Assembly (NCBI GenBank): GCA_014360005.1 | Contig: JACIYI010000011.1 | Location: forward strand, 26,462-90,461 | DNA from: Candidatus Aminicenantota bacterium | Lineage (GTDB): Bacteria > Acidobacteriota > Aminicenantia > Aminicenantales > Saccharicenantaceae | Direction: 5' to 3' | DNA: 64,000 nucleotides | The notes under the pieces: model-generated | The model's input: the letters and a program-made list of their open reading frames with translations, nothing else | Told to the model about the DNA's origin: nothing | Databases searched by the model: none | Shown here: in pieces, positions 9,054 through 18,217 of the stretch | Position numbering within the stretch: position 1 is the stretch's first letter | Layout: every line of letters starts with the position of its first letter | Program-made: the position numbers and the translations under genes

Positions 9054-9487
9054 AAAATCGGGACACCCTAAAAAATCGGGACACCCTATAATTTTCCTAT
9101 TTTTTAATAGTGAAAAATTACCTACCCCTAATGGGGATGGGGGGCCCGCTTAATCGGCACACCCTTCATCTTTCCTGATTTTTTTATCGCAATTCCCAGG
9201 ATTTCCTTTATTCCTTTTTTTGAATTTTTGGCAGGTAAAATTATCGGGTTGCGAAAATTGGCGAGCCGCCCAAAAGGCTGAATGATTATAGAAATTGCCC
9301 CCGCCGTGCAGTTCCGGAGCTTGTTCTGGGCTTTTAGTTTATCTGCCAAAAGAGACGAGGGCTAAACAGATTCGAGGGTTGCTTTTTAGGGGATAATTGT
9401 CGCGATTATTAAGATTGACCAAATTACTTATCAGTTACTGTCAGCCCAGGCAAAAGAAAATCGGAAAAATCTAGGGTGTCCCGATTT
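9051..9487. repeat. non-coding element bounded by inverted AAATCGGGACACCCT motifs
   Basis: The 432-bp space between two convergent genes is bounded by copies of AAATCGGGACACCCTA. Two direct copies start at about 9055 and 9073, a degenerate copy (AATCGGCACACCCTT) starts at about 9152, and an inverted copy (TAGGGTGTCCCGATTT) lies at 9472-9487. The outer copies abut or overlap both flanking stop codons. An inner pair, TTTTGGCAG near 9225 and CTGCCAAAA near 9341, is also inverted. No credible gene lies inside. The motif resembles sequences flanking REP-associated tyrosine transposases, so this may be a MITE-like or decayed copy. Confidence 0.6.
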
Positions 9488-11087
9488 ATTTGGCCCAGGA
9501 GATGAAGGCGGCCAGGTCGCTTCTCAACTTCTTAAGCGAAGGCTTATGGATGTACATCATGTGTCCGGCCTCATAATAGCCCATCCGCACCCTGTCCCGG
9601 AACGAGCCATCCAGCATCAGCTGGCTGAAAGTGTACTCGGTCCCGAAGAAGGGCGTGGCCCCGTCATAAAAGCCGTTGCAGCAAAAAACTTTCAGAGCCG
9701 TATTCTCGGCCATGGCCTGCCTCAAGGTTTCGGCCACGTACAACGCCCCATCCCTGGAACTGCGTCCCACCGCTCTGGTAACGCTCGGAACCCGGGCCGG
9801 TCCTGGCTGGAAGTTGAAATTCCAGGGATAAACATTGCCGTAAATGGCATAGGGGACTTCTTTCTTGTAATTCAAGACTGTCCCCACGTAGTTATTCAGA
9901 GCAGCCGAAAAAGACCCCATTATCAGCGCACTGGACGGATCATATTCGTAGCTTTCGGCAGCTGCGTCCGAGTCCTTGCCGGTGAACCGGCTGTCCAGCC
10001 GCCCGACCGTTAGCCGCCTGTCACGCAGTAGCTCCTTGACAAACCGGTCATGCCTGACCCGCAGGTTGGAATTTTTCAGATAATCAACCGACAATCCGGT
10101 CAGCTCCGACATTTTCCTGGCCACCGCTTCTACCTGCCCGGCCGCCAACAGGTTCCCCCTGACCAGGGCCGGCAGGTACTCATTCACAGCGAATTCCCTG
10201 GCCTCCTGCAGCAACATGGTCAGCTCTTTTTTCTGGTTGGCTTCGGGCAATTTCTTATGATACCAGGCCGTGGCCGTGTAATGCGGCAGGAAAACCAGAT
10301 AAGAAAGATTGTTGCCTGGATTAAAAGACAGAGTAGCAAAATCAAGAACGCTGGACAGCAATATTATTCCGTTCAGGTAGATTCCATAGGTCCGGTTCTG
10401 CAGCACCCCGGACAGCACAGCCGCCCTGGTCGTCCCGTAACTTTCTCCCAGCAAAAACTTGGGCGAACTCCAGCGGTCGAATTTGGTCAGGTAAATTCGG
10501 ATGAATTCGGCAAAGGCCTGGCCGTCCTCTTCCACGCCGTGAAACTGGCTGCCGTCTTCACCGGGCAGCGGCCGACTGTAGCCCGTGGACACGGCATCAA
10601 TAAAAACCAGGTCGGTCACATCGAGCAGCGACCACTGGCTATCTACCACCCCGGCCGGCGTCTTGAGCGGGTAGCCGTTTTCGTCCATGGCCACCCGCTT
10701 GGGCCCGACTCCACCCAGGTGCAACCAGACTGTCGACGAACCCGGCCCACCGTTGAAACAGAACATTACCGGCCTGGTCGATTTATCTTTAACGTCGTCT
10801 CTGGTATAGGCTACGAAGAACATTGAGGCTCCGGGCGTTTCGTCCTGTTTCAATACGGTCAACTCTCCGGCCGTGGCCGTGTAGGGCACGATCTTGCCTT
10901 CTATCACCACCTGATTCCTGGTCACAGAAAAGGGTCGGGGTTCGGGTCTGGTGACTTTCTTGGTCTCCTGGGTCTGAGGTTGGGTCTTGGCTTCTGGTCT
11001 GGTTTGAGATAAAGCCGGGGACAGAACGATAACCAGCGCAACCAGCCCGGTTATCACAGCTAAAAATTTCTTAAATCCCTTGATCAT
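9486..11087 (-). CDS. secreted serine carboxypeptidase, peptidase family S10
   Basis: 533 residues with an N-terminal signal peptide (residues 1-28, ending PALSQ) and a Pro/Thr-rich linker. The S10 alpha/beta-hydrolase landmarks are all present: oxyanion segment NGGPGSS (112-118), nucleophile GESYG (Ser216), a late Asp in CNGFYDGATPF, and the C-terminal His in EAGHMMY. It probably removes C-terminal residues from peptides in the periplasm or outside. The start has GAAGGAGG 6 nt upstream. It is transcribed alone from a promoter at 11135-11163. Its stop codon overlaps the repeat at 9472-9487. Confidence 0.93.
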   Translation of the reverse strand: MIKGFKKFLAVITGLVALVIVLSPALSQTRPEAKTQPQTQETKKVTRPEPRPFSVTRNQVVIEGKIVPYTATAGELTVLKQDETPGASMFFVAYTRDDVKDKSTRPVMFCFNGGPGSSTVWLHLGGVGPKRVAMDENGYPLKTPAGVVDSQWSLLDVTDLVFIDAVSTGYSRPLPGEDGSQFHGVEEDGQAFAEFIRIYLTKFDRWSSPKFLLGESYGTTRAAVLSGVLQNRTYGIYLNGIILLSSVLDFATLSFNPGNNLSYLVFLPHYTATAWYHKKLPEANQKKELTMLLQEAREFAVNEYLPALVRGNLLAAGQVEAVARKMSELTGLSVDYLKNSNLRVRHDRFVKELLRDRRLTVGRLDSRFTGKDSDAAAESYEYDPSSALIMGSFSAALNNYVGTVLNYKKEVPYAIYGNVYPWNFNFQPGPARVPSVTRAVGRSSRDGALYVAETLRQAMAENTALKVFCCNGFYDGATPFFGTEYTFSQLMLDGSFRDRVRMGYYEAGHMMYIHKPSLKKLRSDLAAFISWAK

Positions 11088-11134
11088 TAGGGCCTCCTTC
11101 GGTCAATCGACAAATACCTGACATTTTCCAACTC

Positions 11135-11163
11135 TTATAAATGGATTGACCGGAATTTGTCAA
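11135..11163 (-). promoter_or_regulatory. sigma-70-type promoter for the S10 peptidase
   Basis: On the minus strand, consensus TTGACA (11158-11163) and TTATAA (11135-11140) are 17 bp apart. The start codon is 47 bp downstream. Confidence 0.65.
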
Positions 11164-11217
11164 ATAAAATTTAAATTTAAAAGATCAAGAAACGAGAAAC
11201 GATCAGTGTTTCTGGCT

Positions 11218-12597
11218 TTAATAAGAAATGCTCATGGAAAAACCGCCGCTGCCGCTGCCGAAGCGGGGATTAACCACGTGGCTGAAAATAGACCCCCAGG
11301 AATAACTTACTCCGACCGAAAAATAATACTCATATGAAGTGGCCAGCTGCTTTCTCATCAGCAGGACATCCTCCCAGGAAGCGCCGGCTTTGGCGATGGA
11401 AATCAGGTCATGAATCCTGGAATAACTGCCATGGACATTCACCGAAAATCCCCTGAATAACCTGACCGACAGGTCAGTTCCAAGCTCTATCCGGTACTTG
11501 CTGAAGTCATGAAAATAGTGTGAGCCTTCGATCCCGGTGGTGATAGTGCCCCATTTTTGCTTCAGTTCGAGGGTGGCTGACAGGTTTTCACTTACCAGGA
11601 ACTGCCTGGTACGGTCAAAAATGGTTTCCTCGAAATAAAAAGCCGGCCCCACATCCAGGCTGTAGGTCAACCGCAACTGTCTCTTGGTTGACTGCGAATA
11701 GGGGAAAATGTTGTATTCAATGGCCGGTGAAATCCTGGAAGCAAACTTGATATTCTGGTAGGTAGAGCTGGTCAGCGTGGCAAAAGCCCCGATCGACCAG
11801 TGCTCCCCCAGGCTTCGGGCCACCAGCCCCCGGAAGCTATAACCATGAGACTGGCTGATGTAGGTCAGGTCTTCATACTCAAAGGAGTTGCGGTAAAAAT
11901 TGCCACTTACCGATAACCTGATTTTCCAATCAGGTGTCACCCGGTTGGCCGAGAAGTTGCCGAAGAAACTCTGGTAAGAATAGCTTTTTTCCCCGTTGAG
12001 GAAGCTGTTGGCACTCAGGCTGAAAACCCAGAAATTCCAGGGGTCGACCACGGCCGTCGGCCGGACCTCTTCCTCCAGTTTGATTTTTAACTTCCGGGCC
12101 GCCGGCGTCCGGCCAGCCAGCGGCACCAGGCCGGTTTTGATGGCTTGAGCGATTGCCTGTTGCTGCTTTTCTTTTTCCATCCCTTCTGGCAGGCTGAGTT
12201 CAGACTGATAATTCTTCCCGGCCAGTTCTTTCTGTCCGGCGAAAACGATTTTGATTATTCTCTGTCCTTCCCTGAACTCCTCAGTCATGGCGACGGTCAC
12301 ATTGGCCTCTTCCTGGCTGGAGACAAAATCGGCGAAGGAGACCTCCTGTTTCAATATTTCCAGCGGTACCTCTAATGTCTCGACGAAAACCTTGAGGCTC
12401 CTGGCTTCGTAGTCTTCGCCGTTCATCTGCGAAAAGAGGGGAAATGGCAGCAGTATGAAAATTACGGAGAGCAGTAACAAACTAACAGCACTGCCGGCCT
12501 GTCTTCTGGCGGCGACCTGGTTTCTTCCCAAAAGTACCCGGCTGGAAGCCGCAGCCTTCATTTTACCGGTCGTTACTTCCATTTCTTTTTTCCTCAT
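11218..12597 (-). CDS. outer-membrane beta-barrel protein, paralogue of the next upstream gene
   Basis: 459 residues. An N-terminal signal (hydrophobic core LLLLSVIFILLPFPLFSQ), a mixed alpha/beta domain of about 100 residues, then from about residue 180 an array of amphipathic strands with aromatic ends, and a C-terminus with alternating residues ending in an aromatic (SMSISY), as in barrel proteins. It aligns along its whole length with the 12731-14086 product: shared SFSANRVT, SLGEHW, SSTYQN/SSTYSN, EGSHYFHD, KQLATSY and VVNPRFGS. Unlike that paralogue it lacks the CGSC pair (VETLEV instead). The function is unknown. Start codon choice among three early Met residues is uncertain. Confidence 0.75.
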   Translation of the reverse strand: MRKKEMEVTTGKMKAAASSRVLLGRNQVAARRQAGSAVSLLLLSVIFILLPFPLFSQMNGEDYEARSLKVFVETLEVPLEILKQEVSFADFVSSQEEANVTVAMTEEFREGQRIIKIVFAGQKELAGKNYQSELSLPEGMEKEKQQQAIAQAIKTGLVPLAGRTPAARKLKIKLEEEVRPTAVVDPWNFWVFSLSANSFLNGEKSYSYQSFFGNFSANRVTPDWKIRLSVSGNFYRNSFEYEDLTYISQSHGYSFRGLVARSLGEHWSIGAFATLTSSTYQNIKFASRISPAIEYNIFPYSQSTKRQLRLTYSLDVGPAFYFEETIFDRTRQFLVSENLSATLELKQKWGTITTGIEGSHYFHDFSKYRIELGTDLSVRLFRGFSVNVHGSYSRIHDLISIAKAGASWEDVLLMRKQLATSYEYYFSVGVSYSWGSIFSHVVNPRFGSGSGGFSMSISY

Positions 12598-12730
12598 GGT
12601 TTATACCCCTGGAGTTTTGCCTTGCTCATTTGGCCGCTCCCGGCCCGGGTTGGCTTCATTGCAGCCGCAACTTCTTCTTTTCCCGCCTGCTGGCCAATCC
12701 TTGACTGAAGCCCTTTCATCTTCTCCACTA

Positions 12731-14086
12731 TCAATCCACCTCAATGTGAATGCCACCGCTGCTGACCGAGCCGAACCTGGGGTTAACCACGTTGGTGAAA
12801 ATTGAGCCGAAGCTGTAGCTGACCCCGACAGCGAAGAAGTAGTTATAGGAGGTGGCCAGCATCTTGCGCTGCAAAAGGACCTCTTCCCAGGTAGCTCCGC
12901 CCTTGGGTAGCGACAGCTGGTCGTGAATGAGCGAAGCTCCGCCGAAAAGGTAAGCATTCAGGCCTTTGACCAGATTCAGGGAAATCACGTTGAAAATGGA
13001 AAGCTGGTGCTTGCTCAAATCGTGAAAATAGTGCGAGCCCTCGACCGAAGTGCTGATGCTGCCCCACTTTTCCCTTAAATCCAGGGTGATGGCCAGCGAC
13101 TGGCTGAGCAAGGTTTCCTTCATCTGGTCGTACAGGGTCTCTTCGAAATACTTAGCCAGGGTTGGTCCCACCCTGTACAAGAAGCGCAACTGCCTGCGGG
13201 TCGATTCGGAATAGGGGAAAAGGTCGAATTCAATAGCCGGGGAGATGTTGATTTTCAGCCGGTGATTACTGTAGGTGGAGCTGGTAACCGAATAAAAGAA
13301 GCCGGCCGACCAGTGCTCACCCAGGCTTTTGACGAACAGCCCGCTGCCGCTGAAGGTCCGGGTGCTGGATTCCAGGTTCTGGTCTTCGTAGGTATAACGG
13401 TCATGGCTGTAGGAAGCGCTGGCGGTGAAATTGAATTTCATATCCCTGGTAACCCTGTTGGCGGAAAAGGAACCGCGGATTGATTCTGAAGCATGAGCCT
13501 GTTCCCCTCTAAAATAACCGCTGCTGCTCAGGCTGAAGACCCAGGATTTCCAGCGGTCGGCGGCTGGAGCCGGAGCGGTCTCTTCCTTCTGGAAGTCCAC
13601 TTTGATTTTCTCCCTGATTGGGGTGCGGTTGACGTAGGCCATCAGGCCGATTTTAAGGACCTCAGTCAGCCCGGCCCGGATTTCCTCCTCTGTATCCGTT
13701 TTATGGGAAAAGAACCGGAAGATGTCATCCTGGCCCTGGAAACGGTTCTGGCCGATAAAAGTCAGGGTATATTCCCGGCCGCCGCTGCCGGTGGCCAGAG
13801 TGGTAATCAGCACATGGACATCGGCCTCTTTCCGTTCCCGGACATAATTAACAAAAGGAATTTCAGTCTTGATGTAATCGAGGTCGCAAGAACCACAATC
13901 TATATAAACTTTGGGAGCGGTTTTCTTGAGTTCTTCTATTGATTTGCCGGTTTGCCCGCCAGCTGGCGATTGCTGGACCTGAGCCAGGCTGAGCCCGGCC
14001 GTCATCGCCAGGAGCGACAGGGTGAGCCAGAAAACCAGGCCTGAAGGTTTATTCCTGCCGTTCGTTTTTTCTCCTGTGGTTGGCAT
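12731..14086 (-). CDS. outer-membrane beta-barrel protein with N-terminal CGSC domain
   Basis: 451 residues. Signal peptide (LTLSLLAMTAGLSLAQ), then a periplasmic domain of about 100 residues beginning KVYIDCGSCDLDYIKTEI, with two Cys in a CxxC arrangement, then about 270 residues of beta-barrel strands. Similar proteins occur as uncharacterised products in other diderm bacteria; I recall no assigned function. It is the first of two tandem paralogues; the second starts 133 bp downstream. An ECF-type promoter candidate lies 49 bp upstream. The CxxC could form a disulfide or bind metal. Confidence 0.75.
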   Translation of the reverse strand: MPTTGEKTNGRNKPSGLVFWLTLSLLAMTAGLSLAQVQQSPAGGQTGKSIEELKKTAPKVYIDCGSCDLDYIKTEIPFVNYVRERKEADVHVLITTLATGSGGREYTLTFIGQNRFQGQDDIFRFFSHKTDTEEEIRAGLTEVLKIGLMAYVNRTPIREKIKVDFQKEETAPAPAADRWKSWVFSLSSSGYFRGEQAHASESIRGSFSANRVTRDMKFNFTASASYSHDRYTYEDQNLESSTRTFSGSGLFVKSLGEHWSAGFFYSVTSSTYSNHRLKINISPAIEFDLFPYSESTRRQLRFLYRVGPTLAKYFEETLYDQMKETLLSQSLAITLDLREKWGSISTSVEGSHYFHDLSKHQLSIFNVISLNLVKGLNAYLFGGASLIHDQLSLPKGGATWEEVLLQRKMLATSYNYFFAVGVSYSFGSIFTNVVNPRFGSVSSGGIHIEVD

Positions 14087-14134
14087 CTTTTTTTCTCCAG
14101 TCCGGGACGGAACTTAAAAATTACCTGTTAACTA

Positions 14135-14160
14135 TACGTTGGCGACCGGAAAAACGTTAC
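14135..14160 (-). promoter_or_regulatory. candidate ECF-sigma promoter for the barrel paralogues
   Basis: On the minus strand, GTAAC (14156-14160) inside TGTAACGTTTTT is followed 17 bp later by CGTA (14135-14138). This is the usual -35/-10 geometry of ECF promoters. Confidence 0.4.
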
Positions 14161-14192
14161 AGAAACGCCACAAAAAAGGAAAAAAATTGTAT

Positions 14193-16008
14193 TTATCTGC
14201 CAGCCGGCCGCAGCATCACTTTTTCCAGTTTAAGGGCGTTGTTGTTGGCTAACCCGGTTATCTTGAACTTGAGGACATGTTTTCCGGCTGCCAGTTTGAC
14301 CTGGCCCAGGCAGTGAGTGGCCGGGAAATAGATAGAAGGAGATGGCTCTGATTCTCCCCGCACCACCTCCCGGTCGTCTATTTCTACCAGGAAAGTGCTT
14401 TTCCCGCCCCACTGCCAGGCATAAGAAGCTAGCAGTTTAAACCGGCCGCCCCTCGGCAGCTCGAATTCCCACTCGGGGAAATCATTGACGTTCTGCCAGT
14501 TGGTAAGCATGGTGGTGCGGTAGAAATAGTCCAGGTAAGCCCGCTGGCCCATCTGCGACTTTATTTCAGCCAGGAAGACCGGAAGTTCCAGCAGTCCATC
14601 TGCTCCTGGCTTCAAGTGATATGGCTCGGCCTGCGGTTCTCCCTTAACTTCCACCACCACCGTGGCCACTGGATCAGGAGCCTGATCGGGTAACTTGATG
14701 GTTACATCGTTTCCTTTGCTGGAATAGCTCAGTTTTTCCCGGTTGGCCAGAAAATAAACCTTTTGAACTCTATTTTTAAGCCCGGGCAGGATAATCTTTT
14801 TTTCCTGCGGCCAGCCCATGATATGGACAAAAAGCCTGTTCCCCTTAACCGTGCACCGTCCAAAGAACGGCAGTTTCTCAAAGACGCTCGGCTCAGTTCC
14901 GTAAATCGCTTCTCCGTTGACCTTCAACCAGTGGCCAATCTGCTTCAACCTTTCCACAAACTCCGGCTGGATGGTGCCGTCCGGACGGGGCCCGATATTA
15001 AGCAGCAAATTGCCTCCCTTGCTGGCGATTTCAATAAGCTGCCGGATGAGCTGGGGCCCGCTTCTGAATTCAGTTTCATAATGGTTATAGCCCCAGCCGT
15101 TGAAATTCATGGTCAGACAGACTTCCCATAACCGCAAGCTGCCATCCTCATTCCGCCAGCCGGTGGCCGGGACGTAGTTCTCCGGTGTCCCGAAATCGCC
15201 CAGCCCCGGGGCCCGGTTAAATAACCGGTCGTTGATGATTATGTCCGGCTTGAGCTGGCGCAGCATCCTGCCGATTCCCTCGGCCTGGTAATCCTCGTTC
15301 TTATGCTCCCACTCACCGTCAAACCACATAATAGCCGGCTGGTATTTAAGCACCAGCTCCTGCAGCTGGCTTTTCATGTAGCTGACGTATCTTTTGAAAT
15401 CTGCCCTTCGGGCCGGCCGGTCTTTCTCCCACCTGCGCCGCGGTAAATAGTCGGGGTGATACCAGTCCATGATCGAGTAATAAAAACCAATGGGCAGGTT
15501 TTCTTCCCGGCAGGCCTGGACCAGCTCGCCCAGCAAATCTTTTTTTATTTTTGCTCCCATACTGTCGTTGTCAGTGTAAGCACTGTCAAAAAGACAGAAT
15601 CCATCGTGATGCTTTGAGGTGATGACAATGTACTTGACGCCAGCTTCCTTGGCCAGCTTAACCCAGTCCCGCGGATTGTAATTTACCGGGTTAAAACTCC
15701 GGGTATATTTCTGATATTCGGCCCAGGGTATCTGCAGCAGTTCCCGGGCCCACTCCTCTCGCCCGATCTGGGAATAGACCCCCCCAGTGAATGAACAGTC
15801 CAAATTTGGCCTCCCGGAACCAGTCGAGTCGGGACCGCTGGGCGCTTTTCTGCTCAGGAGCCGGAGCAGCCAGGACGGGCCCTATCAGCAGGATAATAAT
15901 CAACGCTATCAAGAATAATTTCCAGCCGTCGGGTAGCTGCTTCTGGTTGGGTTGGGCCAGTTTCCCCAACCAAAATGAGATTTTTATAATCCGGTTTACT
16001 TTTGCCAT
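14193..16008 (-). pseudogene. alpha-L-fucosidase (GH29), split by a +1 frameshift in a G7 tract
   Basis: The gene begins at the ATG at 16006-16008, preceded by GGAG. It encodes a membrane-spanning signal (LFLIALIIILLIGPVLAA) and the GH29 start REAKFGLFIHWG. At the seven-G tract (15779-15785) the frame changes: with six G the reading continues HWGVYSQIGREEW and stays open to the stop at 14193. Downstream are KYIVITSKHHDGFCLFD, the nucleophile region MWFDGEWEH and LLLNIGPRPDGT, followed from about residue 400 of the second frame by a beta-rich C-terminal domain, perhaps carbohydrate-binding. The enzyme would remove terminal fucose from glycans in the periplasm. All catalytic sequence is intact, so the break is recent, a sequencing error, or a slippage switch. 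Confidence 0.88.
15779..15785 (-). other. G7 homopolymer at the fucosidase frame break
   Basis: Seven C on the plus strand. Six would restore one continuous GH29 reading frame through the conserved HWG-(V/L)-YS motif. Confidence 0.85.
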
Positions 16009-16375
16009 CTGATTTTCTCCATAAAAATATCGCCACATTTTTCATTTTCTAATTTAACAGAAAATCATGAGGGAAATCATCCTTAAATTTAAAGTGTTTA
16101 ACTGCTTGATATAATCTGCCAGACAGCTCGATGGGCTGGCCAGCCCTGGAGTCGCCAGCTGATCAAAGATCATCCTGTTGTTTTAATCGAAGGATCAATT
16201 TGCCCGGGCCACAAGACCAGTGAGAAAAGAACCAGGTTTCTGACGTCTCATTAAATGTCTCACCAAAAACCGAACACGGCTTTACCGGCAGACTCAACTC
16301 GCGCCAGTTTTAAGGCGGCGGGAACCAGACACAGACCACCTTATTCGGAGTTCAATCATTTCAGGGGTCGGCTCG
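16009..16375. other. divergent intergenic region between fucosidase and sigma-54 activator
   Basis: No gene seen. A plus-strand TATAAT (16110-16115) lacks a good -35 partner. AGGGG lies 9 nt before the activator ATG. No sigma-54 promoter was found here. Confidence 0.4.
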
Positions 16376-17737
16376 ATGACCGGAACGCAATTTATTTCCA
16401 GGATGATTGAAGTCATAGGGGAGGCCCTCCAGGTCGACCATTTCCAGCTGGTAGCCTTCGACTACCGCCGCTGCCCTTTTTTCCAGCAATTCCGGGGGAA
16501 GAAACCCGCTCTCGAAGAGAGAGAACGCACCGAATTGATTAACCGGGCCCTGGAAAGAAGGGAATTGCTGACGGCTTCGGTCAATCACGGCCAGGATATT
16601 CTGGCGGCTTGCTATCCCTTCTGGGCCCGGGGGCAGCTCCATGGTTTTGCCTACCTGGAGAGGCATGGTTCCCGCGAGTCTCTCGACGAGGCCGCTCTGG
16701 ATATTCTGTCCTCGGCCGGGCCGCTGGTGAAACTGCTGTCAGAGGAGAACTCCCCGCCGGAAGAAATCAAGGTCAGGCCGGAAAATACCGGGCTGGAATT
16801 TCTGGGGCTCAGCCGGCCTTTCCGGATAATCCGGGAGCTGGTGGACAAAGTTAAAGAAGTCAGCTCTCCCGTTCTGGTTACCGGGGAAAGCGGCACCGGC
16901 AAAGAATTGATTGCCCGAATCATCCACCACAGCGGGCCGCGACGCCGGGGACAGTTTGTGGCCGTCAACTGCAGCGCCATTCCCGACAACCTGCTGGAAT
17001 CGGAGCTCTTCGGTCACGCCAGGGGGGCTTTTACCGGGGCCCTCCGGGATAAACCCGGCCTGGTGGAAGAAGCCAGCGGCGGCACCTTCTTCCTGGACGA
17101 AATCGGGGACCTGTCCCTGCCCCTCCAGGCCAAGATCCTCCGGGTGCTGCAGGAAAAGGAAATCCGTCGCATCGGCGAAAACCGCAGCCGCCGGGTGGAT
17201 GTCAGGTTCATCAGCGCCACCCACCGCCAGCTGGAGCAGGAAGTGGCTGCCGGCCGTTTCCGTCAGGACCTCTATTTTCGCCTCAGGATCATCACCATCG
17301 ACATCCCGCCGCTGCGCCAGCGTCCCGAGGATATTCTGGTGCTGGTCAACCATTTTCTCGATAAGTATTGCCAGGAACTGAACAAGCCGAGAGCTTTTTT
17401 CTCGCCGGCTGCCCTGGAGCTTCTGCTCAAGTATGACTGGCCGGGAAATGTCCGCGAGCTGCAGAACGAAATCCAGCGGGCCCTGGTCCTGTCCGGGAAC
17501 AGCCGGGTGATTGAGGAGGAGTGGCTGTCGCCAGAAATCAGGCGAGCCAGGGAAAGACCGCTGCCCGACCGCTGGGATTATTCCCGGGCCAAGGCTGAGT
17601 TTGAGAAAAAATTCCTGGGTGAAGCCCTGCGCCATTTTAATTTTCACCGGGCCAGGACGGCCGCGGCCATCGGCCTGACCCGCCAGGGACTCTTTCGCCT
17701 GATAAAAAAATACGGCCTGGACCGGGGGTCTAATTAA
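16376..17737 (+). CDS. sigma-54-dependent transcriptional activator with N-terminal GAF-like domain
   Basis: 453 residues in three parts. Residues 1-125 look like a degenerate GAF-type sensor (YPFWARGQLHGFAYLER), not a phosphoacceptor receiver. Residues of about 140-375 are the AAA+ motor: Walker A GESGTGKE, the sigma-54 contact loop GAFTGA, Walker B GGTFFLDEIGD, and the arginine-finger region RFRQDLYFRL. The C-terminus is a Fis-type helix-turn-helix (NFHRARTAAAIGLTRQGLF). It hydrolyses ATP to open sigma-54 polymerase at -24/-12 promoters. It is the only such activator in the window, so it is a candidate, unproven, for control of the two sigma-54 promoters at 43.8 and 51.5 kb. Confidence 0.93.
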   Translation: MTGTQFISRMIEVIGEALQVDHFQLVAFDYRRCPFFQQFRGKKPALEERERTELINRALERRELLTASVNHGQDILAACYPFWARGQLHGFAYLERHGSRESLDEAALDILSSAGPLVKLLSEENSPPEEIKVRPENTGLEFLGLSRPFRIIRELVDKVKEVSSPVLVTGESGTGKELIARIIHHSGPRRRGQFVAVNCSAIPDNLLESELFGHARGAFTGALRDKPGLVEEASGGTFFLDEIGDLSLPLQAKILRVLQEKEIRRIGENRSRRVDVRFISATHRQLEQEVAAGRFRQDLYFRLRIITIDIPPLRQRPEDILVLVNHFLDKYCQELNKPRAFFSPAALELLLKYDWPGNVRELQNEIQRALVLSGNSRVIEEEWLSPEIRRARERPLPDRWDYSRAKAEFEKKFLGEALRHFNFHRARTAAAIGLTRQGLFRLIKKYGLDRGSN

Positions 17738-17738
17738 G

Positions 17739-17767
17739 TTGAACCGCCCTGTCTTTTCTGTTAAATT
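17739..17767 (+). promoter_or_regulatory. promoter giving a probably leaderless transcript
   Basis: TTGAAC (17739-17744), 17 bp, TAAATT (17762-17767), then only 9 bp to the ATG at 17777, so transcription should begin at or within about 3 nt of the start codon. Confidence 0.5.
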
Positions 17768-17776
17768 CTAACTACC

Positions 17777-18091
17777 ATGGAAGGCAAAGAGAAAAAAGAA
17801 AAAGGGGAAAAGGTTTTTCAGCTGGTCTGCCCCCACTGTAATGCCCGCCTGTGGGTTGATGCCGACCTGAAGGAAATTATCCAGTCAGAAAAAGGTCCCA
17901 GGAAGAAGGCCTCCTTCGATGAGCTTCTGCTCAAAGAAAAGAAGAAAGCCGAGGAAATCGGCCAGAAGTTCGAATCGACCGTCGAGCTGCGGCAGAAAAA
18001 ATTAGAACAGGCCAAGCAGGCTTTTGAGAAAGCCCTGAGTCACCTGGATGAACTGGAGCAGGAAATAGAAGAAGAGAAAGAGAACAAGTAG
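17777..18091 (+). CDS. small zinc-knuckle, coiled-coil protein
   Basis: 104 residues. A charged N-terminus, one CPHC knuckle (VCPHCNARLWVDADL), then a long helix rich in Glu, Lys and Leu from about residue 48 to the end, a likely coiled coil. A single CxxC would need dimerisation or another ligand to hold zinc. No ribosome-binding site precedes the ATG, fitting the leaderless promoter 9 bp upstream. No function was recognised. Confidence 0.7.
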   Translation: MEGKEKKEKGEKVFQLVCPHCNARLWVDADLKEIIQSEKGPRKKASFDELLLKEKKKAEEIGQKFESTVELRQKKLEQAKQAFEKALSHLDELEQEIEEEKENK

Positions 18092-18217
18092 CCCGCCAAG
18101 ATACCTTAAAATTTTTTTGCCTTTCCCCCTTGCTGATAATCTGCCCGATTGAAACCATCCGAACCCGTTGGCCAGTCTTTTCTTGTAATTTAAATAAATT
18201 GCCTCTGGTAGTCGCGC

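Noticed and set aside
9128..9349. 73-residue open frame inside the repeat-bounded spacer
   Set aside because: No transposase motifs and no ribosome site; judged non-coding.
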